64,000 bases of DNA from Obesumbacterium proteus (GTDB taxonomy: Bacteria > Pseudomonadota > Gammaproteobacteria > Enterobacterales > Enterobacteriaceae): contig NZ_CP014608.1 in assembly GCF_001586165.1 (NCBI RefSeq), positions 3,100,001-3,164,000 of the forward strand, given 5' to 3'. The translations under genes and the position numbers were made by a program. This document shows, one piece after another, positions 16,557 to 25,656 of this stretch (positions within the stretch are counted from its first letter, which is position 1; each line of letters starts with the position of its first letter). The notes beneath the pieces are model-generated. The model did not search any database and had not been told where the DNA came from. It saw only the letters and a program-made list of their open reading frames with translations.

Positions 16557-18077
16557 TTAGATTTCGACGTTTTTCATCATGCGACGTACAGGGTAAATCA
16601 GTAGCGCTAGCGCCGCGGCGCAAATAATCAGCGCGATGGAGCAACGGGCAAACAGGTCTGGCAGCATATCAAGCTGGTCAGCTTTAACCTGACCGCCAAT
16701 CAGGCCCGCAGCAAGGTTACCCAGCGAGCTCGCACAGAACCACAGTCCCATTACCTGACCGCGCATCTGATCGGGAGCCAGTAATGTCATGGTCGCCAGC
16801 CCGATTGGGCTTAGGCAAAGTTCACCCAGCGTTAAGAGCAGAATACTTCCCACTAGCCAGAACGGCGATACAGATTGGCTCGTGGCCAGTACATCCTGCG
16901 CGGCCAAAATCATGATGCCAAAACCTGCGGCGGCAAAAAGAATACCGATAACAAATTTCACCATGCTGCTTGGTTGCATCTGGCGACGACCCAGAGCAGG
17001 CCATAACCAGCTGAACAGCGGCGCAAGGATGATGATAAACAGGGCGTTCAGTGACTGGAACCATACCGTTGGGATTTCAAAATCACCAAACTGGCGTTGG
17101 GTGTAATCATTCGCAAACAGGTTGAATGAGGTTGGCTTTTGCTCAAACGCAGACCAGAAGAAGGCTGCAGAAACCAGCAGAATGAAGCAAACCAGCAAAC
17201 GAACGCGTTCTTCCGATGCTAATCCCGCAAAGGCGAACAGATACACAAAGTACAGCGTCACGGAAGCGGCGATGACGTATACCATCACGCTGGCAATTAA
17301 GACCGGGTTAATGGGAATAACACCGTTTGCTAGCAGGCCGATCAAAACGATAGCGATCACGGCTAAGACAGAAATCCAGCGGCCAACGTTTTTGCGTTCT
17401 ACAACGGCATGATTCCAGCTAGAACCCAGACCGACTTCACGATCGTAGCGGCGCATGGAAGGTACTGCGAAGAAGCGGAAAATCAGCAACGCAACCAGCA
17501 TGCCTAGACCACCAATACCGAAGCCCCAATGCCAGCCTTTTTCACCCACGAGTAAACCTGTTACCAGCGGCGCAATGAATGAACCGAGGTTAATCCCCAT
17601 GTAAAAGAGCGAGAATCCGCCATCGCGGCGCGTGTCGCCGTCTTTATAGAGGGTACCTACCATGACTGAGATACAGGTTTTAAATAAACCGGTTCCCAGT
17701 ACGATGAGCAACAGACCCACGAAGAATAGGGTATTGCCCCAAAGCGCAGAAAGCGCGATGGCTAAATGGCCGAGTGCAATCAGAATGGAACCATACCAAA
17801 CCGCGCGACGTTGGCCTAACCAGTTGTCGGCTAACCAGCCACCCGGCAGCGCCGCCAGATACATACTACCGGCGAAAATACCGACGATAGCCGAGGCTTG
17901 CTCACGTGGAATGCCCATTCCGCCTTCATAAACACTGGCGGCCATAAACAGGATAAGCAGCGGGCGGATCCCGTAAAAGGAGAAGCGTTCCCACATCTCG
18001 GTAAAGAACAAAGACCCGAGCGGATAGGGATGACCGAGGAAAGTACGGCCTTGCTGTGTTTTATCAGAGGATTGCAT
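16557..18077 (-). CDS. Proton-dependent oligopeptide transporter (POT/PTR2 family)
   Basis: Inner membrane H+-coupled di/tripeptide symporter, 506 residues with about 14 predicted membrane segments. The POT signature is clear: the EMWERFSFYGIRPLL helix-1 motif (ExxERFxYY type) near residues 27-41 and FSLFYMGINLGSF near 155. The family-typical PTR2 regions GTGLFKTCIS and LGELCLSPIGL are also present. It does not look like a close orthologue of E. coli DtpA-D, so no symbol is given. It is monocistronic, with a hairpin after it. Confidence 0.88.
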   Translation of the reverse strand: MQSSDKTQQGRTFLGHPYPLGSLFFTEMWERFSFYGIRPLLILFMAASVYEGGMGIPREQASAIVGIFAGSMYLAALPGGWLADNWLGQRRAVWYGSILIALGHLAIALSALWGNTLFFVGLLLIVLGTGLFKTCISVMVGTLYKDGDTRRDGGFSLFYMGINLGSFIAPLVTGLLVGEKGWHWGFGIGGLGMLVALLIFRFFAVPSMRRYDREVGLGSSWNHAVVERKNVGRWISVLAVIAIVLIGLLANGVIPINPVLIASVMVYVIAASVTLYFVYLFAFAGLASEERVRLLVCFILLVSAAFFWSAFEQKPTSFNLFANDYTQRQFGDFEIPTVWFQSLNALFIIILAPLFSWLWPALGRRQMQPSSMVKFVIGILFAAAGFGIMILAAQDVLATSQSVSPFWLVGSILLLTLGELCLSPIGLATMTLLAPDQMRGQVMGLWFCASSLGNLAAGLIGGQVKADQLDMLPDLFARCSIALIICAAALALLIYPVRRMMKNVEI

Positions 18078-18442
18078 GTTGTATTCCCATTAACTATACG
18101 CAAAGAACGAGAGCGTATGATTGATAACTTAAAAACCTAATATTTAACTCATTGTATTTATAGTATTTATTAATGAACTGTTTGGCTTTTGCCATGTTAT
18201 TCGAGTATTCATTAATAATACGGGATTTGGAAACTAACATAGATTTATAGGCGTGGTCATCTTTTTATCATCAAAATCGTTGTTTTGTGAACAGTTATTT
18301 GGGTTTTTGTAACGGAAATGAGGTGTAAAGCAGGGTAAACATCGTTAATGGTACGGTTTTTCTACTGTGAATCTCTATAGGTCGGCGCTTTTAACGACAA
18401 ATGGCTTTCTTGCGGTGTATGAATTTAAGAAGGGATGTTTTG
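18078..18442. other. AT-rich intergenic region between divergent genes
   Basis: Carries the promoter region of the POT gene (reading leftwards). It is AT-rich, with no gene recognised and no convincing regulatory palindrome apart from the terminator stem at its right end. Confidence 0.5.
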
Positions 18443-18479
18443 CAAAAGCGCTATTTGAAATCCTCAAATAGCGCTTTTG
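18443..18479 (-). terminator. Long perfect hairpin after the DoxX gene
   Basis: A perfect 16-bp inverted repeat (CAAAAGCGCTATTTGA and its complement) with a 5-base loop lies beyond the DoxX stop. It is probably a terminator reading leftwards, although the stem is unusually long. Confidence 0.75.
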
Positions 18480-18522
18480 GATAGGACAAATTAAGCGAGC
18501 GGACAGGGGAAATTTGGCAGTA

Positions 18523-18957
18523 TTAACGCAGAGCCTGATTACTGACGACAGAGTAACGCCCGCTGCCTAGCAGCATGATGATGATGCCACCCATGAAGTA
18601 CAGCATTTCATTTTCCAGACCCCAAGCACCGACGTCGGTGAGGGTAAAGAATTTACCGGTACCCACCATCAGGGTGGCGACCAGCAGGTTAACGGCGTAA
18701 ATCAGAGCCGCAGGACGTGTGAAAACCCCCAAAACCATCAGCACTGGCGTAACGATTTCGCCAATAAATACGCCATAGGCGACAAATCCAGGTAGACCCT
18801 GCGCCTGTAGCATCTCAGAAATCCAACCAACGCCGTGTTCGACTTTGGCAACGCCATGAAACAGCATCAATAGACCAAAAGTGAGACGCAGTAACAACTT
18901 GCCGCCGTCTGGGTGGTCGGTTAAACGTGTGAAAGCTTGATTCAGCGAGGTGAGCAT
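18523..18957 (-). CDS. DoxX family membrane protein
   Basis: DoxX-family inner membrane protein of 144 residues from ATG 18957, preceded by AAGGAT. The open frame 12 codons upstream lacks support. There are four predicted membrane segments; the first contains LRLTFGLLMLFHGVAKVEHG, typical of DoxX. The conserved GFVAYGVFIGEIVTPVLMVLG region follows. Function in enterobacteria is unclear; homologues include YphA and YqjF. It is downstream of the MBL-fold gene in the same direction (140-base gap), so it may be cotranscribed. Confidence 0.82.
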   Translation of the reverse strand: MLTSLNQAFTRLTDHPDGGKLLLRLTFGLLMLFHGVAKVEHGVGWISEMLQAQGLPGFVAYGVFIGEIVTPVLMVLGVFTRPAALIYAVNLLVATLMVGTGKFFTLTDVGAWGLENEMLYFMGGIIIMLLGSGRYSVVSNQALR

Positions 18958-19097
18958 ACTTACATCCTTGGTAGAGGTGGTGCTAACGAGCACCGGAAAG
19001 TAAAATTTCTTGGCTAAACTGTATGGGTATTATCCGGTACTTCGCCCCCGCAAGTAACCGGATAACATTGATAAACAACATCAAAATAATTGATATA

Positions 19098-19976
19098 TCA
19101 CCACTTCATTTCGCCGGTATTCACCTTGGCGCTCAAATTTAGGCTTTCACCATCTTTCAGGTTAGGGTAGGCCTTTTGCATCGCGTTGATCACGCCAGCA
19201 GAGGTTTTATGGGTGTCTAGGACCTGTTCAAACTTTTTCAGATAGTCACGGCTAAATACAATCGCTGCGTCACCTTTTGGTGGTGTTCCTAAATAATGGC
19301 CAGGTACCACCGTTTGAGGGTGTAACGCTTGCATGCGATCTAACGCTTTAATCCAGTTTTCACGTGAGGCCTTTGTTTGGGTATCGGCAGTCCAAATATG
19401 TTGATTGGCTGAAACTAATACGCCACCCACCACGGCTTTGAGTGAGGGGATCCAGACATAGGTACGGTCTGGCGAGGCACTATCGAGATCTTCAATAACC
19501 AGTTTCTGGCCTTCCAACGTGATTTCATTGCCCTGAAGGACTTCTGGCGTAATGATTTTTGTTGGTGCCTGATCCTTCATTAAAGGGCCCCAATACTGAA
19601 GCTTGGCTTCTTGGGTTGCTTTAATGTGGTCAACGGTAGGCTGAGTCGCCACAATTTTAGCCTGCGGATAAGCCGCTGCTAGCGTTTGTAAGCCGAAATA
19701 GAAGTCAGGATCGCCGTGGCTGATATAAATTGTCGTCAGCGTTTTACCACTCTTCTTGATCATATTGATCAGCGCATTAGCGTCTTTTTTCTCAAATTGT
19801 GCATCAATCAGCACGGCTTCTTTATCGCCGACAATCAATTCAGAAGAGACGGGAAACAGGCTGGTCGCACCCGGGTTATAGGTTTGAAGTTCAAGGGCTT
19901 TAGCCTGTGCCGCAAAGGCGCTGGTGGTGAGAACTAACGACAAAATCAGAGATTTAACCGCGATGGATGATTGCAT
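19098..19976 (-). CDS. Exported metallo-beta-lactamase-fold protein
   Basis: Predicted periplasmic MBL-fold hydrolase of 292 residues with a signal peptide (about residues 1-25, cleavage near AFAAQA). The usual HxHxDH zinc motif is altered to SHGDPDFYFG. The later conserved VVPGHYLGTP histidine is present, as in the YcbL/quorum-quenching-like group with modified sites. The substrate is unknown. It is divergent from a LysR regulator (127-base gap), which probably controls it and perhaps the downstream DoxX gene. The altered zinc motif makes catalysis by the classic mechanism uncertain. Confidence 0.78.
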   Translation of the reverse strand: MQSSIAVKSLILSLVLTTSAFAAQAKALELQTYNPGATSLFPVSSELIVGDKEAVLIDAQFEKKDANALINMIKKSGKTLTTIYISHGDPDFYFGLQTLAAAYPQAKIVATQPTVDHIKATQEAKLQYWGPLMKDQAPTKIITPEVLQGNEITLEGQKLVIEDLDSASPDRTYVWIPSLKAVVGGVLVSANQHIWTADTQTKASRENWIKALDRMQALHPQTVVPGHYLGTPPKGDAAIVFSRDYLKKFEQVLDTHKTSAGVINAMQKAYPNLKDGESLNLSAKVNTGEMKW

Positions 19977-20103
19977 AAGACAAACCTTTATTATTAATGT
20001 GAATTATTACTGTTTGGAAGTATATTCAGCAATCAGTGAAAGAAATAGGCCAGAATAGTAGACATACTGTTTACCAAATCGAGCAAATCGTAGGAGAGAA
20101 CAC

Positions 20104-21000
20104 ATGGATCGACTCAGTGCGATGCGGGTATTTGTTTGCGTCGTTGAGCAGGGCAGTTTGAGTCGCGCCGCAGAGAAACTGAATCTCTCGCGGGCCATGG
20201 TGTCACGCTATTTGGCAGACTTAGAGCAGTGGATTGGTGGCCGCCTGTTGCATCGAACCACGCGCAGCCAAAGCTTAACCAGCGCGGGCGAAGAAGTTCT
20301 TGTGCGCTGCAAAGCGTTGCTGTTGTTAAGCGAAGAGATTGAACAGGTGGTTGATAATAGTCAGCAGCAACCGAGAGGCTTGTTACGCATTACGAGCAGC
20401 CAGTCGCTGATACAGGCCTTTCTTACCGATGCGGTGTGTGACTACCTGACGTTCAATCCGGTTGCTCAGATTGATATATGCCGCCAAGAAAAAACGCTCA
20501 ACTTGGTGGATGAACGTATCGATTTGGCGATCCGCATTACGAATCAGCTGGATCACAACCTGATAGCTCGCCGCTTGGGAACCTGTCATTCGGTACTGTG
20601 TGCGGCTCCTCGCTATTTCGAACACCATGAGCTGCCACAGAAAATTACGGATTTGAGTGAACATAACTGCCTGACGCATGAATACTACGCTCATCATCAT
20701 TGGGGCTTTGTCTATCAAGGAGAATCCATCGCGGTACCGGTAAGCGGCAATTTAAGCGCTAACTGTGCAACGGTGTTAACGGCGGCAACGCTGCGTGGTT
20801 TTGGCATCAGCTTGTTGCCGCGTTATTTGGTGAATCAATTGCTCGCAGATGGGCAATTAGTTGAGATCCTGCCTGAATATCAGCCAGAAGATCTGGGAAT
20901 ATATGGTGTTTACACGTCGCGCCAGTTTCTGCCCGTTTCCCTACGCGCGTTCCTCGATTTCTTGGTTATTCGGTTTGCGTCGGATCCGCGTTTTGCCTGA
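20104..21000 (+). CDS. LysR-family transcriptional regulator
   Basis: LysR-type regulator of 298 residues. The N-terminal winged helix (about residues 1-60) reads MDRLSAMRVFVCVVEQGSL then SRAAEKLNLSRAMVSRYL; the rest is a substrate-binding domain. It belongs to the PecT/CrgA-like group often found divergent from a small target operon. Here the divergent neighbour is the exported MBL-fold gene, the likely target together with DoxX. Its last 60 bases overlap, antisense, the 3' end of the EmrE-type transporter gene. The effector is unknown. Confidence 0.87.
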   Translation: MDRLSAMRVFVCVVEQGSLSRAAEKLNLSRAMVSRYLADLEQWIGGRLLHRTTRSQSLTSAGEEVLVRCKALLLLSEEIEQVVDNSQQQPRGLLRITSSQSLIQAFLTDAVCDYLTFNPVAQIDICRQEKTLNLVDERIDLAIRITNQLDHNLIARRLGTCHSVLCAAPRYFEHHELPQKITDLSEHNCLTHEYYAHHHWGFVYQGESIAVPVSGNLSANCATVLTAATLRGFGISLLPRYLVNQLLADGQLVEILPEYQPEDLGIYGVYTSRQFLPVSLRAFLDFLVIRFASDPRFA

Positions 21001-21921
21001 GCCTCTTATTTGCTTAGAAGCCATGCTGTGCGCAATCATACCCAAAATAACCAGGGTAATACCGAGCAGAGAAATAGGAGAAGGCAGCGCAGCACCGAGG
21101 AAAAACATCTCGCCAAGCAGCGTAAACAAGACTTCGCCTGATTGTGTGGCCTCCACGGCGGCAAGCTGCGATGGATCATTACGCACGCGGTTGGTTGCAG
21201 CAAAGAAAAGCAGGGTGCCAATCACGCCAGAAAACAGCGCCACCAATACGGATTGCTCGACCTGCGGCGCGGAAGGAAGACCTACACGTGACCAAGCCAC
21301 CAATGAAACCACCAACCAAAATGGCAGACTGGCGAGGGTCATGTTCAATACGCGTTGCAGCGTATCCACATTGTGGTGACAAATATTCATCATCTTGCGG
21401 TTGCCAAGAGGATACAAAAACGCAGCGATAACCACCGGAATGAGCCCCGCCAGCGCCTGAAATAGGCTGATATGTTCAGCCTGTTGCCACAGCATCAGTG
21501 CGATACCGAGTAAGATCAGCAGTGACCAACGTAGTCCAAACCACGGAATTTTATGCTTAGGTTCACCGCTTGCGCCCAGCCAAGGCACCAGCAACGATCC
21601 TGCAATAATGGTAATTTGCCACGTCCCCGCCACTAACCAGCCGGGACCATAGGCGCTCGCCAGCGTGACAAGTGCATAAAACAGCCTAAAGCCCAGCGTG
21701 CTCCACAGCAAATATGGGCGGATATTCTGTCGCAGATGAGCAATGCTCTGGCGTAACTGGCCGCGAAGGGCGACAAGCACCAATAGCATCGGGGCCATAA
21801 ACCAAAATCGTAAACTGGCACTCCACATCCAGTCGCCGCCGCCGATTTCCATAGAACGATTGAAAATAAAAGTGAAGGCGAAGAAAAGGGATGAGATCAC
21901 GCCATAGACAATAGCCTGCAT
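20941..21921 (-). CDS. EmrE-family multidrug efflux transporter (DMT superfamily)
   Basis: Inner membrane protein of 326 residues with about ten membrane segments. It matches the 'multidrug resistance efflux transporter' subgroup of the drug/metabolite superfamily, e.g. the N-terminal SSLFFAFTFIFNRSME and the C-terminal EATQSGEVLFTLLGEMFFLG. The substrate is unknown. It is divergent from an XRE-cupin regulator, with two perfect palindromes in between, so repression by that regulator is likely. Its 3' end overlaps the convergent LysR gene by 60 bases. Confidence 0.85.
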   Translation of the reverse strand: MQAIVYGVISSLFFAFTFIFNRSMEIGGGDWMWSASLRFWFMAPMLLVLVALRGQLRQSIAHLRQNIRPYLLWSTLGFRLFYALVTLASAYGPGWLVAGTWQITIIAGSLLVPWLGASGEPKHKIPWFGLRWSLLILLGIALMLWQQAEHISLFQALAGLIPVVIAAFLYPLGNRKMMNICHHNVDTLQRVLNMTLASLPFWLVVSLVAWSRVGLPSAPQVEQSVLVALFSGVIGTLLFFAATNRVRNDPSQLAAVEATQSGEVLFTLLGEMFFLGAALPSPISLLGITLVILGMIAHSMASKQIRGSGKTRIRRKPNNQEIEERA

Positions 21922-21992
21922 GGGTAAGTCCGAATTTTTTATGTATCAGGATTGGTGAATGGCTTGTAGTAGGATAAACTTTTCACCGACTT

Positions 21993-22008
21993 GTGCGTTA
22001 TAGCGCAC
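21993..22008. promoter_or_regulatory. Operator 1 between EmrE-type transporter and XRE-cupin genes
   Basis: GTGCGTTATAGCGCAC is a near-perfect inverted repeat (one central-half mismatch), 33 bases centre to centre from an almost identical second copy. Confidence 0.75.
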
Positions 22009-22023
22009 GAAACAAGATTAGCA

Positions 22024-22043
22024 TTGTGCGTTATAACGCACAA
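22024..22043. promoter_or_regulatory. Operator 2 between EmrE-type transporter and XRE-cupin genes
   Basis: TTGTGCGTTATAACGCACAA is a perfect 20-base palindrome ending 18 bases before the XRE-cupin start. Its 16-base core differs from operator 1 at a single base. Probably bound by the XRE-cupin protein; binding is inferred. Confidence 0.78.
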
Positions 22044-22061
22044 CACCAATGAGAATAAATC

Positions 22062-22616
22062 ATGACCGATCTTGCTCTTCATATTGGAAAAACGTTGCGT
22101 GAACTGCGTCAACGGCGAGGATGGAGTCTAGATAAAACGGCGCTGGCGACGGGGGTGAGCAAGGCCATGCTTGGGCAAATTGAGCGCGGCGAATCGAGTC
22201 CAACCGTCGTCACCTTGTGGCGGATCTCCAGTGGGCTACAGGCTTCCTTCAGTGAATTTCTCCCCCCGCAGTTGGTAGATGAAGAGCCTACGCTAAGCTT
22301 GCATCATGAAGATGAGGCGATTACCGCTCAAACCCAGCTTAGTTTTGATGCCCAACTGGGCTATGAAGTGCTTCTGATCACCTTGCATGCGGGGTGTATT
22401 CACAACTCATACGCGCACGAGCAAGGGGTTATTGAAGACATTCTCATGATCGATGGCGAAATAGAAGTACAGGTGAACGGCGTATGGCAGGCGGTGACAA
22501 CCAGCAAGCCACTGCGCTTTGTTGCTGACCAAACGCACAGCTATCGCAATACGGGCAATCAAGCCGCTAAATTCTACAATATCGTTCATTACCCTCAATC
22601 GCGTGAGGATGAATAA
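22062..22616 (+). CDS. XRE-cupin transcriptional regulator
   Basis: Two-domain regulator of 184 residues. An N-terminal Cro/CI helix-turn-helix (about residues 8-62; DKTALATGVSKAMLGQIERGES) is joined to a C-terminal cupin sensor domain (about 105-178; EDILMIDGEIEVQVNG). This architecture (PuuR/SutR-like) usually represses a neighbouring transporter or catabolic gene and responds to a small ligand in the cupin. Here the divergent gene is an EmrE-type exporter, and twin palindromes lie between them, the second also positioned for autorepression. The ligand is unknown. Confidence 0.88.
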   Translation: MTDLALHIGKTLRELRQRRGWSLDKTALATGVSKAMLGQIERGESSPTVVTLWRISSGLQASFSEFLPPQLVDEEPTLSLHHEDEAITAQTQLSFDAQLGYEVLLITLHAGCIHNSYAHEQGVIEDILMIDGEIEVQVNGVWQAVTTSKPLRFVADQTHSYRNTGNQAAKFYNIVHYPQSREDE

Positions 22617-22793
22617 GTAACCAGCAACATTTATTTATCTTTTTGTTAGCTATTTTTTAAATAACCACACGGTCTGTCGGTGGATTATTCATCAATGAAT
22701 ATCCATAATCGCCGCCCTATGGGGGCTGCCTCGGGTTATATGCCCGATGAGCCTGTGAGAATCTGAAAAACTAACATTGAGGAAATGAACACC

Positions 22794-23843
22794 ATGCCAG
22801 TGTTACATAACCAAATATCCAACCAAGAATTAAAAGCCAAGATGTTGGCCGAAACTGAGCCGCGCACCACGGTTTCATTCTACAAATACTGCCGAATCGA
22901 AGAGCCACAGCTGTTTCGTGACGCTCTCTACATTGCGTTTCGTGATCTCGGTGTGTTCGGCCGTATCTACATCGCGCATGAAGGGATTAACGCACAGATT
23001 TCCGTTCCTGCAAGCCGCTACGAAGCGATGAAAAGCGCATTGTATCAGGCGCACCCTGATTTCGATGGGCTGCGAATGAACGTGGCGCTCGACGATGATG
23101 GAAAGTCCTTCTGGGTGTTACGTATGAAAGTTCGTGAGCGCATTGTTGCCGATGGTATTGACGATCCCAGCTTTAATCCTGCCAATGTGGGTCAATATCT
23201 AAAAGCGGCCGAAGTGAACGCCATGCTGGATGATCCTGATGCCGTGTTTGTGGACATGCGCAATCACTATGAGTATGAAGTTGGGCATTTCACCGATGCA
23301 TTAGAAGTGCCTTCGGATACTTTCCGCGACCAGCTGCCGATGGCGGTTGATATGCTTCAGCAGGATAAAGATAAGAAAATCGTGATGTACTGCACCGGTG
23401 GGATACGCTGTGAAAAAGCCAGCGCCTATATGCTGCATAACGGGTTTAACAATGTTTATCACGTGGAAGGTGGCATCATTGAATATACCCGCCGTGCTCG
23501 AGAGCAGGGATTACCGCTGAAGTTTATAGGCAAAAATTTTGTCTTTGATGAACGTATGGGCGAACGTATCACCGATGATGTCATCTCCCAATGCCACCAG
23601 TGCGGGACGTCTTGCGATACGCACACCAACTGTCTGAATGATGGTTGCCATCTGCTATTTATTCAATGTCCGTCCTGCGCAGAAAAATTCAGCGGTTGCT
23701 GTAGTTCTGAATGCCAAGAAGAGCGAGCGTTGCCGGTTGAAGAGCAGCGGGCTCGCCGCGCTGGCCGTGAGAATGGCAATATGATTTTCAATAAGTCGCG
23801 CAGTAAGCCGCTTCGTTTGCGCATTCCTGGCAGCGACGAATAA
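22794..23843 (+). CDS. trhO: tRNA uridine(34) hydroxylase TrhO (YceA)
   Basis: Rhodanese-domain enzyme that makes 5-hydroxyuridine at tRNA position 34 using oxygen, the first step to cmo5U in the O2-dependent route. It has 349 residues (E. coli YceA 350). The rhodanese active loop YCTGGIRCEKA carries the catalytic cysteine near residue 198. A C-terminal cysteine-rich zinc region runs from CHQCG to CCSSEC. I prefer ATG 22794, because the GAGG site at 22779 is too close to ATG 22785. It stands alone between two regulators. Confidence 0.92.
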   Translation: MPVLHNQISNQELKAKMLAETEPRTTVSFYKYCRIEEPQLFRDALYIAFRDLGVFGRIYIAHEGINAQISVPASRYEAMKSALYQAHPDFDGLRMNVALDDDGKSFWVLRMKVRERIVADGIDDPSFNPANVGQYLKAAEVNAMLDDPDAVFVDMRNHYEYEVGHFTDALEVPSDTFRDQLPMAVDMLQQDKDKKIVMYCTGGIRCEKASAYMLHNGFNNVYHVEGGIIEYTRRAREQGLPLKFIGKNFVFDERMGERITDDVISQCHQCGTSCDTHTNCLNDGCHLLFIQCPSCAEKFSGCCSSECQEERALPVEEQRARRAGRENGNMIFNKSRSKPLRLRIPGSDE

Positions 23844-23862
23844 TCCGCAGAAATACTCTATC

Positions 23863-25335
23863 CTAAGCTTTGCCGGTGGACGAAATACCCAGTTCCCGGC
23901 AGGCTTTGCCAATAATCTCTAATGCTAACCGGATATGTCCCTGTGACAACGCGCTAAAGCCGAACAGCATCAGAGTATCCTGATTTTCTGCCAAATAGGC
24001 GTTCTCGGAACCATTGCACATGCTACCTAAGGTATCGAAACGCACGCCTTCGCGCAGGCAGCGTTCACGCAGTTGGCTAACGGTATGGGCAGATAGCGGC
24101 GTTTTTAACGTGATGTGCAGACCCGATGAGGTACCCAATAGCGTAGCTCGGGGGAATAGCGCCATTAATCCTTCACGTAACAATTTCTGGCGTGCGCCAT
24201 ATTCGATTTCCAGCTTGCGCAGATGGCGGTGATAACCCTGATCGTGCATAAAGTCGGCGAGGAATTGTTGATACAACCAGCTGGCACCGTGATTCCACAG
24301 GGCTTTCAGATTAAGAATTGGCGCCACTAATCGCTCTGGACACACCATAAAACCGATGCGCATGCCAGGTCCCAGCGTTTTTGAAAAACTGCTGAGATAG
24401 ATAACGTTGTTAGCATTTTCCAATGATTTCAACGCCGGAAGAGGCTGTGTGCCGTAGAGAAACGTCGTATCGTAATCATCTTCAATCACGTAGGCGTTTG
24501 AGCGCCGCGACCAGTCCAACAACATTTTACGCCGCTCAAGCGGCAATGTTCCGCCCACCGGATATTGATGTGACGGTGTCACGTAAGCTAGCGCGCACTG
24601 CTGGTCTGGCAGGCCTTGGGTTTGCAACCCAAAATCATCAACCGGAATGGCGTGAATATGCGGGGTGCAGCTGCTGAACAAATTCCACGCGCCGGAATAG
24701 CAAGGGGACTCCACGGCAATATGCTCTTGCGGCGTTAATAGCGTGCGCGCAATCAGGGCTAAACCTTCTTGGACGCCGTTGGTGATGATGATGTGCTCTG
24801 CATCGGTATGAATGCCGCGCGCGTTAGCCAAGTATTTGACCAACTCTTGGCGCAATGACATCAGACCCGCAGGTGGGTGATAGCGCGTCATCAATAGATG
24901 TTTACTGCGCGAGGCTTTGTTATTCCAACTGCGCCAGCGCTGCCAGGGAAACGAGGATTCATCCGGATTACCCAAGCTGAAAAACATAGGGCTATCTACG
25001 TCAACGTAGGTGTCTGGAGCCTGAGTCTGCAAAACGCTGGGTGGATGATCTAAATCGCTTTGCGGTGTTTTAGACTCGGGAAGCTCTACGCGTGATGAAA
25101 GGATAACGTTGTATCCCACGCCTGGACGGCTGGCAATAAAGCCTTCGAGAACCAGTTTTTCATAAACGGCCGTAATGGTATTACGGGAAACCTGTAGCTT
25201 TTCTCCGAGCTCACGAATGGAAGGCAGGCGTTCGCCGTTCGTTAACACTCCGTTGTGCAGCGCCGTATGGATTTGCTGATAAATCTGTTTTTGCAGCGAC
25301 AGAGAGTCGTGGCGATCGAGGTTAAACGACAGCAT
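23863..25335 (-). CDS. MocR/PdxR-type GntR regulator with aminotransferase domain
   Basis: MocR-subfamily regulator of 490 residues. An N-terminal GntR winged helix (about residues 10-75; GERLPSIRELGEKLQVSRNTI) is fused to a fold-type I aminotransferase-like domain. The PLP-lysine region SSFSKTLGPGMRIG is intact near residue 324, and ITNGVQEGL and IEDDYDTTF are present. Relatives include PdxR (vitamin B6) and GabR. No pdx or gab gene lies next to it here, so the target is unknown. It ends only 20 bases from the trhO stop (convergent). Confidence 0.86.
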   Translation of the reverse strand: MLSFNLDRHDSLSLQKQIYQQIHTALHNGVLTNGERLPSIRELGEKLQVSRNTITAVYEKLVLEGFIASRPGVGYNVILSSRVELPESKTPQSDLDHPPSVLQTQAPDTYVDVDSPMFFSLGNPDESSFPWQRWRSWNNKASRSKHLLMTRYHPPAGLMSLRQELVKYLANARGIHTDAEHIIITNGVQEGLALIARTLLTPQEHIAVESPCYSGAWNLFSSCTPHIHAIPVDDFGLQTQGLPDQQCALAYVTPSHQYPVGGTLPLERRKMLLDWSRRSNAYVIEDDYDTTFLYGTQPLPALKSLENANNVIYLSSFSKTLGPGMRIGFMVCPERLVAPILNLKALWNHGASWLYQQFLADFMHDQGYHRHLRKLEIEYGARQKLLREGLMALFPRATLLGTSSGLHITLKTPLSAHTVSQLRERCLREGVRFDTLGSMCNGSENAYLAENQDTLMLFGFSALSQGHIRLALEIIGKACRELGISSTGKA

Positions 25336-25656
25336 TCGGGATCCGGATCAAAGAGAATAAAACGCCAGTATACGTGATTCTAGCCAGCGGGATGGAGTAT
25401 CCATCAATATGTTGACGCAAAATATATTACAATCAATTATTTAATTGCCACTATCAATGACCTCATTCATATTAATATTCTGAATTTAGTTGGTGGGTGG
25501 TTATCAAAAAATTCCTGCGATAATCTATAGAGAGTTACCGTATCTGGCTAGAGACAGCATCTGAAAAATGATGGGTGAGCAAGGGCTTGGATAGGCAACA
25601 TGCGAACTGCCGGATCGGAAAGTGTCGATCAGGCTACATGACAACAAGGAATCACC
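25336..25656. other. Intergenic region between divergent MocR gene and tqsA
   Basis: Promoter region for both genes. The tqsA site AAGGAATCACC lies at the right end. No further gene or clear operator was recognised. Confidence 0.5.
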
